Assembly (NCBI GenBank): GCA_002104895.1
Contig: MCFG01000035.1
Span: forward strand, 7,501 to 71,500
Length of the DNA: 64,000 nt
Direction of reading: 5' to 3'
Origin: Anaeromyces robustus
Lineage: Eukaryota > Neocallimastigomycota > Neocallimastigomycetes > Neocallimastigales > Neocallimastigaceae
The notes beneath the pieces were generated by a model, which was not told where the DNA came from, did not search any database, and saw only the letters and a list, made by a program, of their open reading frames with translations. This document shows positions 52,008 through 63,663 of this stretch, piece after piece. The number at the start of each line of letters is the position of its first letter. Within the stretch, counting starts at the first letter, position 1. The position numbers and the translations under genes are program-made.

Positions 52008-53177
52008 TGATGCAGGAAACATGTATATTCATAAACAATAAATATAATTAACTTATATACTAAATAATTATTACTAATGAATCAATAAAATTAAAAATAA
52101 AATAATCTTTTGTTTAACTCTTCTTTTATTTTTATTATTCTTATTTTTAAATACAAATTATTGATCGTTTTATAAAAGAAAGAAAAATTATCCTCCTTTT
52201 ATAATACATGAATTTATTATTATAGTCTTTCGACTATTATTATTATTATTATTATTTATTTAATTAATCTAATTATTATTATTTATTTTATAATATAATT
52301 CTCTATTCTAAACATTATTTTCTAAGATTTATTTTAATATTAATTATTATTGTTATTATTATTTATTAATATTTTCTATTCTAATTATTAAATATTTTAT
52401 TAATCTATTTAGTGTTTTAAATAAAAATTAAAAATAAATATTATACTTTTATACAGAAATACATTTAACTTCTGTATTATACATTTTATAAATAATTCAT
52501 TTATTTTATAATTAATTTTTATTATTTTATTTATTTTATTTTATTTTAATAATATACAGAATATTTATTTTCTGTATTTGTCCAGGGTTTTTAAGTTGGA
52601 GGGAAAGGATAAGGGAAAAAGGGAAAAGAGTGGATAGTATTATTTAATTATAATTATTTATATATTTATTATTATAAATATTTATTATTATAATTATATT
52701 GAAGTATTAAATTTATTAAAGGTTAGAATTAGAAATATTAATAATTATTGTTATAAGAATATAAATAAAATGTATTAATAAAGTGTTATAAAATATTTGA
52801 TATTGATAAAATATTATTTAAAATATTATTTATTATATATAAAGTTTATTATAAAATATTAATAAGATTTATTTAAAATATTAATAAAGATATAGAATTT
52901 ATTATAAGATATTAATAGGATTTATTTAATATAAAATATTAATAATATTTATTTATTATAAGAATATTGATAAAATTTATTATAAGAATATTAATTGTAA
53001 AGTATTAATAAAATTTATTTGATATTAATAAAATATTTATAATTTATTATAAGATATTAATAAAATATTGATAATATAAAAATAATTTTTAATATAGATA
53101 AAATTATTATGTTTTAAGATATTAATAATATTATAAAGAAGTTTTATTAAATGTTAGTTTATATTATATGGGATAAT
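52008..53177. mobile_element. LTR2-family repeat, near-identical to the 24-kb copy, 3' end cut
   Basis: Begins TGATGCAGG like 24325 and follows that copy base for base with about five substitutions. It stops at GGGATAA where the LTR1 element starts (53178). The missing end (the last ~65 bp of the 24-kb copy) is not found on the far side at 62081, so the 3' truncation may predate the LTR1 insertion. Confidence 0.75.
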
Positions 53178-53697
53178 GATACAAGATAAACTTATATCTA
53201 ATTATTTTATTTAAAGACAAGACAGCAGGGAAATATTAACAAAACAATATATTCTAATATAACACAATTTATAATAATTATTTCATGTTTAATATAATAG
53301 TTTATTTATTTATTATTATTTATTATTACATTTTATTATAATTATAATTGAATTTATCTAACTAATATTAATATCTAAACTAAACTTTATTATATAAACA
53401 CTATTCCTTATTAATCTATATATTAACCTAGGAAATTCTCAAATAAAATATTAAATTATTAAACTAAATATTAATTAAACCATTATAAAAATCTCTAAAC
53501 TATATTATAAAAACTCACTTGGGATTAACTTTCTCTCCATAGAAAGATCAAATATTAAAAATATAATAATAATAATTTCTTTTATATGTATTATTTAGTT
53601 ATTTAGCCAATCAGAATTATTTATTTTTTCTTCTTAATACATGTTCAATCACCTGGTAGTAATAATATAAATCTCTATTTATATTGAGTCTGTATCA
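53178..53697 (-). mobile_element. LTR1, left LTR of a nested element
   Basis: 520-bp copy with TGATACA...TGTATCA ends. The flanking ATAA (53174-53177) recurs at 62081-62084 after the partner LTR, giving a 4-bp target-site duplication for the whole 8.9-kb nested unit. Confidence 0.8.
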
Positions 53698-53999
53698 AGA
53701 TGCCGCCGCTTAAGATATGACTTCGTCCCTTGAAGTCATCAATAAAAGTAGAAGTTTTTATTCCATAATAATTATTTATTATAATTATTTTGTATATATT
53801 TTTATAATAATTATTTTCAATAGATATTATTATTAGATTAATATATATATATATATATATTTTTATTTCTTCATCTTTTGTTCTTTTTGTAGCATCATCC
53901 AGTCTCTTGATTTTTATTCCTTTTTCTTATTTATAAATCTTCAGCACCTCCGGGATCTTATTTCTTCTTTTATACGTTATAATTCTGATTATTATTATA

Positions 54000-54042
<43 letters not shown>

Positions 54043-54167
54043 AATATATATATATTTTCTTTTATGTATATATATGTATATTTTTTTATATATATAATTA
54101 TTATTATTGTTGTTTTATTATTTTCATATTGTTTTGTCGCTGTCTCGCCCGGATTCTCCACCAAATT
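53698..54167 (-). mobile_element. Internal remnant of the LTR1 element with primer-binding-like site
   Basis: Only 470 bp remain between the two LTR1 copies. Read on the minus strand, the right LTR is followed after AATT by TGGTGGAGAATCCGGG (54148-54163). This is complementary to the last 16 nt of a tRNA ending CCA, so it is a good primer-binding site and sets the element's direction. The left edge (53698-53712) reads AGCGGCGGCA on the minus strand where a polypurine tract would sit. It has (TTA)n at 54001-54040 and no gag-pol, so the element is a non-autonomous (TRIM-like) or deleted copy. Confidence 0.6.
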
Positions 54168-54177
54168 TGATACAAGA
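54168..54177 (-). mobile_element. First 10 bp of the right LTR1, cut off by the chromovirus
   Basis: TGATACAAGA equals the first ten bases of LTR1. The continuation (AGATAAAC...) resumes at 61573 after the chromovirus. Confidence 0.8.
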
Positions 54178-54650
54178 TGTAAAGAACAGAAGTCCAACAA
54201 TAATAATTCTTAATAAACTTAAAAACACCTCAATATTAGAAAATAAACAAGAATTATTGGACACAAACAAACAACAGGTTAGTATCAAATAATTTTATTT
54301 ATTTTATTATTTCTTTGTTAATAAAAACTCGAATTTTCAAATGAGAAAATTCTTGAATATTTATAAACATTATTTCAAAATATTTTAATTACATTTTTCA
54401 TGAGTTATTATATTCTAAATCTAATTGGTCTATTAACCTTTTTATAATAAAATAATATTATCATTTAATACACTTTATAATATATTAATATATAATAAAA
54501 TAATAATAAAAAAATAAAATAATAAAATAGTAAAAAATAAAAATATAAATTTTAACAAAAGGCATTCCTGTGTATTGAACCCAGGAATACTGAGCAGAGT
54601 TCTAGAGCTTAACGAGTAAGCCAACTCTATAATTTCTAGTATTCGTTACA
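54178..54650 (-). repeat. 3' LTR of the chromovirus
   Basis: 473 bp with TGTAA...TTACA ends. It differs from the other LTR only by one fewer A in the poly-A run near 54507. The part at 54560-54640 resembles a tRNA on the minus strand (see findings). Confidence 0.93.
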
Positions 54651-54652
54651 TG

Positions 54653-54664
54653 GTCCTCCTCTAG
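54653..54664 (-). promoter_or_regulatory. Polypurine tract of the chromovirus
   Basis: On the minus strand the bases directly before the 3' LTR read AGAGGAGGACCA, a purine run in the correct place to prime plus-strand DNA synthesis. Confidence 0.75.
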
Positions 54665-54735
54665 GATTCGGATACCAGACGAATCTAGATAAAATTTTAT
54701 TAAAATAAATTTAAAACTATCTAATATAAAAATTT

Positions 54736-55755
54736 TTATTTTTTATTAAATTCCTTAAGAAGTTGATCACAGTTCAGATTTTCGACAGGTTCCCAAGAAG
54801 CTTCAGATATAGGGTAGCCTTTCCATTTGATTAAATATTGAGTTTTTCCATAATACTTTCTCTTGTCGAGTATTTCTTCTACTTCATATTCTTGCTCGTC
54901 GTTAATTATTATGGGAGGTGGAGCAGGAGGGTTTCTATTAAATCTATCTTCGTAATATGGCTCTAAGCTAGAAACATGAACTACTGGATGTATCTTGATT
55001 GTTTTTGGTAATTCTAATTTATAAGAAACTTCAGAAATTTTTTCTAAAATTTTGTAGGGTCCTAATTTTCTGGGTTTAAATTTTTTATTGCCTTTGTGGA
55101 TTATTAGTGAGCTGTCCAACCATACTTTATCACCAGTTTTAAATTCAGGAGGTTTGGATCTACGTTTATCTGCTTGTAGTTTCTGTGTTTCTATAGCCTT
55201 TTTCAGGTTTTCTTTTAGTTTCTTGTTTAGGTCTACGAAGTCTTTTGTCATTTCTTCGGTTCTGGGAATACAAGTTTGATCTGGAATTACTGGAGAGTGT
55301 CTTGGGTGATATCCATAATTGAGATAAAATGGTGAGAAGCCAGTTGAGTCTTGTAAAGAATTGTTGTAACTAAATTCAGCGAGGCAAAGAAATTGATTCC
55401 AATTTGTTCCTTTATAGTTGGTGAAGCATCTTAGATATTGTTCTATAACGGAGTTCACCCTCTCCGTTTGCCCATTTGATTGGTGATGATAAGGTGAAGA
55501 GAATTTTAAGTCAATATTGAAAGATTTACAGAGAGATTTCCAGAATTTAGAGGTGAACTGAGTACCTCTATCAGAGATGATTTCAGAAGGAAAGCCGTGA
55601 AGTTTGAAAATATTGTTAAGGAAAACAGAAGCAGTTTCAGAAGCAGAAGGAATATTATTAAAGGGAAAGAGGTGAATCATTTTGGTAAGACGATCAACGA
55701 CAACAAGAATACAATTATAACCTTCAGAATTAGGTAAGTCGGTGATAAAATCCAT
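54736..55755 (-). pseudogene. Chromovirus integrase core and chromodomain (frameshifted end of pol)
   Basis: 339 codons. It contains the integrase DDE residues: D in [10 protein letters not shown] in [10 protein letters not shown], and E in [21 protein letters not shown]-like region with KWKGYP-type chromodomain follows at the end ([20 protein letters not shown], then [17 protein letters not shown]). The chromodomain normally guides insertion to methylated histone H3. The frame is one step (-1) away from the upstream gag-pol frame and lacks its own natural start. The ATG at 55755 falls within the conserved SMDFI motif, so it is a continuation, not a separate gene. Confidence 0.88.
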
Positions 55756-58700
55756 AGAGTGGAAGACCAGGGACGATCACTAATTTCTAAAGGATGCAGG
55801 AAACCATAAGGTTTATGACGAGAAGATTTAGCACGGCAACATATGTCACAAGAACGAATATAATCTTTGACATCAGACGAAATATATGGCCACCAAAAAT
55901 CACGAGAGATGAGAGAGGTTGTTTTTCTAATACCGAAGTGACCAGCAGAAGGAGAATCATGGCAGATTTTAATAACAGAAGAACGGCAATTTGGAGGAGT
56001 ATAGATTTTATTATTAAAAAGGAGAAATCCGTTGCTTAAAGAAAATTTATCAATATGTTGGTGAGGAACGGGAGGTTTTTTAGACTCAAGGTAATTGCAG
56101 ATATCAGAGTAAAATGAATCATTTTTGTAGTCAGAGAGAATATCGTTATACAAAGAAGTGTTAGAACAGATGAGAGTACAGAAATTTTCAGGACGGAGAA
56201 CAGAAAATTGAGAGTTGTCAGAAGTATTAGAACAAGGAATATAGTCTGGACGACGAGAGAGTGCATCAGGCTTGCCATTAGAAGAACCAGAACGGTAAAG
56301 AATTTTAAAGTTAAATTCGGATAAGAATAGAGACCAACGAACGAGTCTTTGAGTCATTTTCTCAGGTTTTTTCTGGAATAAGAGATTACGATGATCAGAG
56401 TAAATAACAAAAGGTTCGGAAGCGCCTTTTAGAAAGTGACGCCAATTTTCAAGAGCAGAAATTATAGCAAGAAGTTCCTTGTCATAAATAGGATAATTAC
56501 GTTCAGTAGGAGAAAGGGATCTTGAGTAAAAGGCTACTGGATGAATGTGGTTATCAGAAAGAGATTTCTGAGATAATACCGCACCAATAGCGAAATTACT
56601 TGAATCAGTTTCCACTATGAAAGGTAATTCTCTATTTGGATGAACAAGGACAGGATAAGAGGAAAATTTAGACTTAAGTGTATTGAAAGCGGATTGAGCT
56701 TCAGAAGACCAATTAAAAGTAACATTTTTGCGAAGAAGATGGTGTAGAGGTTGACACAATTTAGCGAAACCAAGTATGAATCTTCTATAGTAGTTTGCTA
56801 AACCAAGGAAAGATTGTAGTTCTTTAACGTTAGTAGGAACAGGCCAATTTACAACAGAAGAAACTTTGTTTGGATCCATAGATAAACCTTCCGAAGAAAT
56901 TCGATGACCAAGGAAGTCGATAGACGAGACGAAAAATTGGCATTTTTCCAGTTTAGCATATAAACCGGCATGACGAAGACGAGAAAGAGCTTCTTTAACA
57001 TGAATTATGTGGGATTCTTTATCAAGAGAAAATATAATAATATCGTCTATGTATGCATAGACAAAGTCACCAATAATATCCTCAAAAACATCATTAATGA
57101 AATGTTGGAAAACTGCGGGAGCGTTTTTAAGACCGAATGGCATAACCAGGTATTCGAAATGACCGTATTTACAAGTGAAGGCGGTTTTATATTCGTCACC
57201 TTCTTTGATTCTAACTAGATTATAGGCCGAGCGTAGATCTAATTTAGAGAATATTTTGCCTTTTCCTAAATGTTCTAACATGTCTTGAATTAATGGAAGT
57301 GGATACGAATCTCGGATAGTAATTTTATTCAGTTCTCTATAATCTTGACATAGACGTAGTTCACCATTCTTTTTAGGGACAAAAAGAACTGGAGCGCCAG
57401 CAGGAGACTTGGATTTACGTATAAAGCCCTTTTTTAAATTTTCTTCAATGTACTCTTTAAGAATTCTGGATTCAAGTTCAGTTAAGGGATATATTGGACC
57501 ATAAAAGAGTCTCGCGTTTTCAATAAGGTTTATTTGACAGTCATAAGGACGATGTGGCGGAAGCTTTTCAGCAGATGTTTCGCTAAAAACATCAATAAAT
57601 TCAATTAGTTCTTTTGGCAGAATTTCCTGGGATACCAAGAATGCAAGTTGTATCAGAGATTCTTTTGTAGTTAATATTTCTTTTGAAGACTTGTCTTTTG
57701 GATTCTCGGTTTTTGTTTTTGATTCTTGAGAAGAGGATTTACACGAAGTTTCTTTTTCAGTTTCAAGAAAAACGGGCAAAGTAGTTATTTCATTATTTTG
57801 CGTAGAGTTGTTTTCTATTCGGGGAAAAGCAGAATTCTCTTCTGGAAACTCTGGAACATTAGTCGGTAAAGTTACGCAGTATGTAAGACAATGTTCGGAG
57901 ACAAAAGAGATTTTATTATTAGTAAAGTCAATGTCGGGGTTGTGTTCTCTGAGCCAGTCTAAACCAAGTATACAATGATAATATGGTAAATCTGTGACAT
58001 AGAATTGAGTTCTGCACAAATGATCTTTGTAACGAAGATTAAGTGGTTTTGTAATTCCGAATAAAGCTTGACGACCACCTATTCCAAGAATCTTTGGAAG
58101 TTCTTCATCACAGCTATATGGAATGTTATGATCATTACAATAGTCGACATCAATAAGATTGAGAGCAGAGCCAGTATCAATCAATACTTCGGTATCCAGT
58201 TCATATGATAATTTGAAATTAGACGTAGCTTGTTCATTTCTACGATTATTACTTCTTTCATTCTGAGTGGGTACAGTAGTAGGAACAGACATAAAAGAAG
58301 TCTTCTCAGTTGGTTTTTTGGTTCTCTTAGGGCAACTGTCTAATTTATGTTTTGAAGAACCACAGTATAAGCATAGATTATTTTTCTTTCTTCTTTCTTT
58401 CTCTTCATTACTTAGGGGTCCATGATATTTAGCTTGAGAATTATCTTTATTATAAGTTTTTCTATAGTTATTTTTCTTTCTTGTAGAGTTATTATTATTA
58501 TTACTGTCAAAGAAAGTCCTTTTCGCACTAAGTCTTGAATCGATTCTGGAAGCAATTGTTTGAAGAGAGATTAAATCTCTTGGGCCAGGGAATAATTCTA
58601 AAACTTTCAAAGCTACTTGTTGATGTAGGCCATCAATGAAGGCATCCATTTTTGCCTCTTCATTCCAGTTGGATTCATCGGCATACTTGTTGAACTCGGA

Positions 58701-59045
58701 TATGTATCCTCTAATTCCTCCAAGACTTTTTTGTTTGATCCTCTTGAGCATTTGGTTAGCGACGTAGCTAGCATCATTGTCACCATAAAAGGATTTTAAT
58801 TTGGAAGTAAAAGCTTGATAGTCATTGAGACAAGGGTCTGATCTTTCAATTAGGGTAGCAGCCCAGTTCATAGCGTTACCATATAGTCTTGATATAAGAT
58901 AAATTACTTTGGTCGTGTCATCTGGGTAACGATCTGGGTACAATAAGAATATCAAGTTAATTTTAGCGAGAAAGCCCTTAAGATATCGTCTATCCCCAGC
59001 AAATCCATCTTTCAGGATTGCATTGTCGATGTTTACTTCGTCCAT
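55677..59045 (-). CDS. Chromovirus Gag-protease-RT-RNase H-integrase N-terminus polyprotein
   Basis: 1122 codons in one frame. Gag capsid-like region about 1-190; CCHC zinc knuckle [15 protein letters not shown] (about 224-238); protease [12 protein letters not shown] (about 287-298); RT about 480-720 with [30 protein letters not shown] and active site YAYIDD (about 663-668); RNase H with D in [12 protein letters not shown] in DKELLAI and D in SDHRNL. The integrase HHCC zinc domain ([13 protein letters not shown]) lies at about 1029-1070. After PWSS (about residue 1095) the frame leaves the homologous path and stops at 55677. Gag and Pol share one frame, as in Tf1/sushi-like elements. Start chosen at the first ATG after the leader. 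Confidence 0.9.
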   Translation of the reverse strand: MDEVNIDNAILKDGFAGDRRYLKGFLAKINLIFLLYPDRYPDDTTKVIYLISRLYGNAMNWAATLIERSDPCLNDYQAFTSKLKSFYGDNDASYVANQMLKRIKQKSLGGIRGYISEFNKYADESNWNEEAKMDAFIDGLHQQVALKVLELFPGPRDLISLQTIASRIDSRLSAKRTFFDSNNNNNSTRKKNNYRKTYNKDNSQAKYHGPLSNEEKERRKKNNLCLYCGSSKHKLDSCPKRTKKPTEKTSFMSVPTTVPTQNERSNNRRNEQATSNFKLSYELDTEVLIDTGSALNLIDVDYCNDHNIPYSCDEELPKILGIGGRQALFGITKPLNLRYKDHLCRTQFYVTDLPYYHCILGLDWLREHNPDIDFTNNKISFVSEHCLTYCVTLPTNVPEFPEENSAFPRIENNSTQNNEITTLPVFLETEKETSCKSSSQESKTKTENPKDKSSKEILTTKESLIQLAFLVSQEILPKELIEFIDVFSETSAEKLPPHRPYDCQINLIENARLFYGPIYPLTELESRILKEYIEENLKKGFIRKSKSPAGAPVLFVPKKNGELRLCQDYRELNKITIRDSYPLPLIQDMLEHLGKGKIFSKLDLRSAYNLVRIKEGDEYKTAFTCKYGHFEYLVMPFGLKNAPAVFQHFINDVFEDIIGDFVYAYIDDIIIFSLDKESHIIHVKEALSRLRHAGLYAKLEKCQFFVSSIDFLGHRISSEGLSMDPNKVSSVVNWPVPTNVKELQSFLGLANYYRRFILGFAKLCQPLHHLLRKNVTFNWSSEAQSAFNTLKSKFSSYPVLVHPNRELPFIVETDSSNFAIGAVLSQKSLSDNHIHPVAFYSRSLSPTERNYPIYDKELLAIISALENWRHFLKGASEPFVIYSDHRNLLFQKKPEKMTQRLVRWSLFLSEFNFKILYRSGSSNGKPDALSRRPDYIPCSNTSDNSQFSVLRPENFCTLICSNTSLYNDILSDYKNDSFYSDICNYLESKKPPVPHQHIDKFSLSNGFLLFNNKIYTPPNCRSSVIKICHDSPSAGHFGIRKTTSLISRDFWWPYISSDVKDYIRSCDICCRAKSSRHKPYGFLHPLEISDRPWSSTLWILSPTYLILKVIIVFLLSLIVLPK

Positions 59046-59117
59046 ATTAAAAGTTATTACTTTATTTATAATAAGAGAAATTTAATTTATTAAAACGAAT
59101 TTATATCTTCAGAATAA

Positions 59118-59155
<38 letters not shown>

Positions 59156-59485
59156 CTTTTGAGTTTTCAAGTAATATAAGTTTATAAAAAAATAAATTTA
59201 ATATTGTTATTATCGAAATTGAATTTCCGACCAGTTTAAATATAATAGACTACTAATCAAGAGTCTTTCATCCGATGGTAAACGTTTTCCGTCACCCTAT
59301 TCACGCGATCTATGTTCCGTCACGCGCTTCAGGATCTTATTACCACCCTTACTATACCTCTGTTGATTGATTAGTAAGGCTCGTCTATGCTGATTTAAAC
59401 TGTTAAATTCAATATCAATAAGAAAAGGATATTTCAATTATCAATATTAAATTTTTATATAAATCAACAATAAATTTTCTTAAAG

Positions 59486-59544
<59 letters not shown>

Positions 59545-60398
59545 ATAATATTTTCTTTTTAATAATTAAAATTAAATATTTTTATAACAAATTATTTATA
59601 AATTATTAAATAACTTCAGGTGATAGAACCCTTAGCTCTTTTGTTATAACCGTTATATAAACGCTAAGATATTCGACTGTTAATATTAATTAAAAATTAA
59701 TAAAAGGTAGGATATTATTAATTTCTTTTTTTAACGACTAACTTAATTAGCCTTAAGAAAAAAATTATATGAGCTACCTCAGTTGTCAAATATCCCAGAA
59801 AACAAAAGTATTACGTATCGGCAGTTGATTAAGCTACCTCGCGTAGGAAGTCACAGGAAGCTGATTTAAAGAAAATTTATAACAATTTATATAAAAATAT
59901 TTATTTTTCTTTTATTAAAAAGAAAAATATTTTATATTATTTTTTTTTTTATTTGTTTTATTACAATTATTCGTTTATTTTTTATTATGTGTTTTATTTA
60001 AATATTATATTTTTATTCACTTATTAATTGATTTATTTAAAAAATATTTATTCATTCACTTATATATTTAAATTTTATTATTGGATTTATTTAAATTTCT
60101 TTGTATTTATTTATTTTTTTTTTCATATTTTTTTCCTTTTTTGTATATTTTAGTCAAGTTTACTTTAATTGTAATGTTTTATTCTCTTCTAGTTTGGTAT
60201 TGTTTTAAATAAAAAAAGATTTTTTTTTTATTGACAGAATTGATTTTGAAATTTTGAGATTGAAATTTCAATTTGCAATTGAATTTAAATTTGATGATAA
60301 AAAAAAAATTTTTTTTTTTTTTTTTTTTTTTTAATTAATACTAAATTGGAATTTGTAATCAAAATTTAAATTTAAATTGGATTTAAAATTAAGAATAA

Positions 60399-60544
60399 AT
60401 TGAAATTGAAATTGAAATTGAAATTGAAATTGAAATTGAAATTGAAATTGAAATTGAAATTGAAATTGAAATTGAAATTGAAATTGAAATTGAAATTGAA
60501 ATTGAAATTGAAATTGAAATTGAAATTGAAATTGAAATTGAAAT

Positions 60545-60581
<37 letters not shown>

Positions 60582-60880
60582 GATTTGTAATTGAAGTTTG
60601 AATTGAAATTTTAAATTGTAATTGAAATTTTAATTGGATTGTAGTCGAAATTGAAATTGAGGTTTTAAATTGAAATTGAAATTTTAATTGAATTATAATT
60701 GAAGTTGAAATTGAGATTTTAAATTGAAATTGAAATTTTAATTGAATCGTGATTGAAATTGAAATTGAAATTGAGATTTGAAATTAAAATTGAACTGAAA
60801 TTGAAGTTTTAATTGAATTGTGATAGAAATTGAAATTGAGATTTGAAATTAAAATTGAACTGAAATTGAAATTGTCATTA
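60399..60880. repeat. (GAAATT)n hexanucleotide array and derived repeats
   Basis: 60399-60551 is about 25 uninterrupted copies of GAAATT (AATTTC in the element's sense strand). After a T-run, 60580-60880 contains several degenerate ~60-70-bp units built from the same hexamer. Confidence 0.92.
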
Positions 60881-61087
60881 AAAAAATTTTGTTTTATAAA
60901 AATTATTATATAAAATTTTTTATTACTATTAAGCGCCAAAAGGTAAAAATTTATATTAGTATACGGACTTTTCTATTTTTTCAGCGTCCTTTTTCCTTTA
61001 ATATAAATTTTTACTGACTTACTTAAGTAGTCTTTAAAAATTTTATATTTGATTATTTGATACTAAGGTGTTTAAAAAATTTTATAG

Positions 61088-61097
61088 GAGTTTTTAT
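61088..61097 (-). promoter_or_regulatory. Candidate self-priming primer-binding site
   Basis: In the sense direction the 5' LTR is followed at once by ATAAAAACTC. This is the exact complement of GAGTTTTTAT inside the LTR (sense strand, at plus 61241-61250). Adding the last LTR base extends the match to 11 nt. This is the arrangement known from Tf1 and sushi elements, where the transcript's own 5' end primes reverse transcription. Confidence 0.55.
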
Positions 61098-61571
61098 TGT
61101 AAAGAACAGAAGTCCAACAATAATAATTCTTAATAAACTTAAAAACACCTCAATATTAGAAAATAAACAAGAATTATTGGACACAAACAAACAACAGGTT
61201 AGTATCAAATAATTTTATTTATTTTATTATTTCTTTGTTAATAAAAACTCGAATTTTCAAATGAGAAAATTCTTGAATATTTATAAACATTATTTCAAAA
61301 TATTTTAATTACATTTTTCATGAGTTATTATATTCTAAATCTAATTGGTCTATTAACCTTTTTATAATAAAATAATATTATCATTTAATACACTTTATAA
61401 TATATTAATATATAATAAAATAATAATAAAAAAAATAAAATAATAAAATAGTAAAAAATAAAAATATAAATTTTAACAAAAGGCATTCCTGTGTATTGAA
61501 CCCAGGAATACTGAGCAGAGTTCTAGAGCTTAACGAGTAAGCCAACTCTATAATTTCTAGTATTCGTTACA
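61098..61571 (-). repeat. 5' LTR of the chromovirus
   Basis: 474 bp, identical to the 3' LTR except for one extra A in a poly-A run. It carries the presumed promoter and transcript start. Confidence 0.93.
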
Positions 61572-62080
61572 CAGATAAACTTATATCTAATTATTTTATT
61601 TAAAGACAAGACAGCAAAATATTAACAAAACAATATATTCTAATATAACACAATTTATAATAATTATTTCATGTTTAATATAATAGTTTATTTATTTATT
61701 ATTTTTTATTACATTTTATTATAATTATAATTGAATTTATCTAACTAATATTAATATCTAAACTAAACTTTATTATATAAACACTATTCCTTATTAATCT
61801 ATATATTAACCTAGGAAATTCTCAAATAAAATATTAAATTATTAAACTAAATATTAATTAAACCATTATAAAAATCTCTAAACTATATTATAAAAACTCA
61901 CTTGGGATTAACTTTCTCTCCATAGAAAGATCAAATATTAAAAATATAATAATAATAATTTCTTTTATATGTATTATTTAGTTATTTAGCCAATCAGAAT
62001 TATTTATTTTTTCTTCTTAATACATGTTCAATCACCTGGTAGTAATAATATAAATCTCTATTTATATTGAGTCTGTATCA
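61572..62080 (-). mobile_element. Remainder of the right LTR1
   Basis: Continues LTR1 from its eleventh base region (CAGATAAACTTATATC...) to GAGTCTGTATCA, with small deletions relative to the other copies (for example a GGG missing near 61616). It is followed by the ATAA duplication and, ten bp later, tRNA-Ser. Confidence 0.8.
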
Positions 62081-62094
62081 ATAAACTAACTAAA

Positions 62095-62176
62095 GACAGT
62101 TTGTCCGAGTGGTTAAGGAGTTAGACTTGAAATCTAATAGGCTCTGCCTGCGCAGGTTCAAACCCTGCAGCTGTCG
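62095..62176 (+). tRNA. tRNA-Ser(TGA), second copy
   Basis: Same as the gene at 50788-50869 except one T-to-C change in the T-arm (B-box GGTTCAAACCC). All stems and the TGA anticodon are intact. Confidence 0.97.

Positions 62177-63663
<1,487 letters not shown>

Larger units (their letters stand above)
59046..61097 (-). other. Long structured 5' leader of the chromovirus
   Basis: About 2 kb between the 5' LTR and the gag start. Two poly-T tracts (59115-59155, 59490-59538). A richer, strongly self-complementary block lies at 59232-59402, another richer block at 59620-59870, a (GAAATT)n array at 60399-60551 with a degenerate continuation to about 60880, and a 16-bp hairpin at 60943-61014. No open frame is evident. 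Confidence 0.7.
54178..61571 (-). mobile_element. Ty3/gypsy chromovirus, near-complete, coding on minus strand
   Basis: 7.4-kb element with LTRs 54178-54650 and 61098-61571. It carries gag-protease-RT-RNase H-integrase with a terminal chromodomain, a polypurine tract beside the left LTR, and a candidate self-priming site beside the right LTR. Flanks are CAAGA on the left and CAGA on the right, a target duplication with one base lost. Inserted inside LTR1. Its coding region is clearly less AT-rich than host exons. The integrase carries a frameshift, so this copy is probably not autonomous now. Confidence 0.92.

Noticed and set aside
54651-54666. TGGTCCTCCTCTAGG next to the left chromovirus LTR as a plus-strand tRNA primer-binding site
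   Set aside because: The polymerase is encoded on the minus strand, where the same bases form a purine-rich tract in the right place for a polypurine tract. The TGG is probably a coincidence.
55677-55767. Programmed -1 frameshift to make integrase
   Set aside because: No slippery heptamer is seen at the overlap, and the position inside integrase is not a known recoding site. A single-base mutation is the simpler reading.
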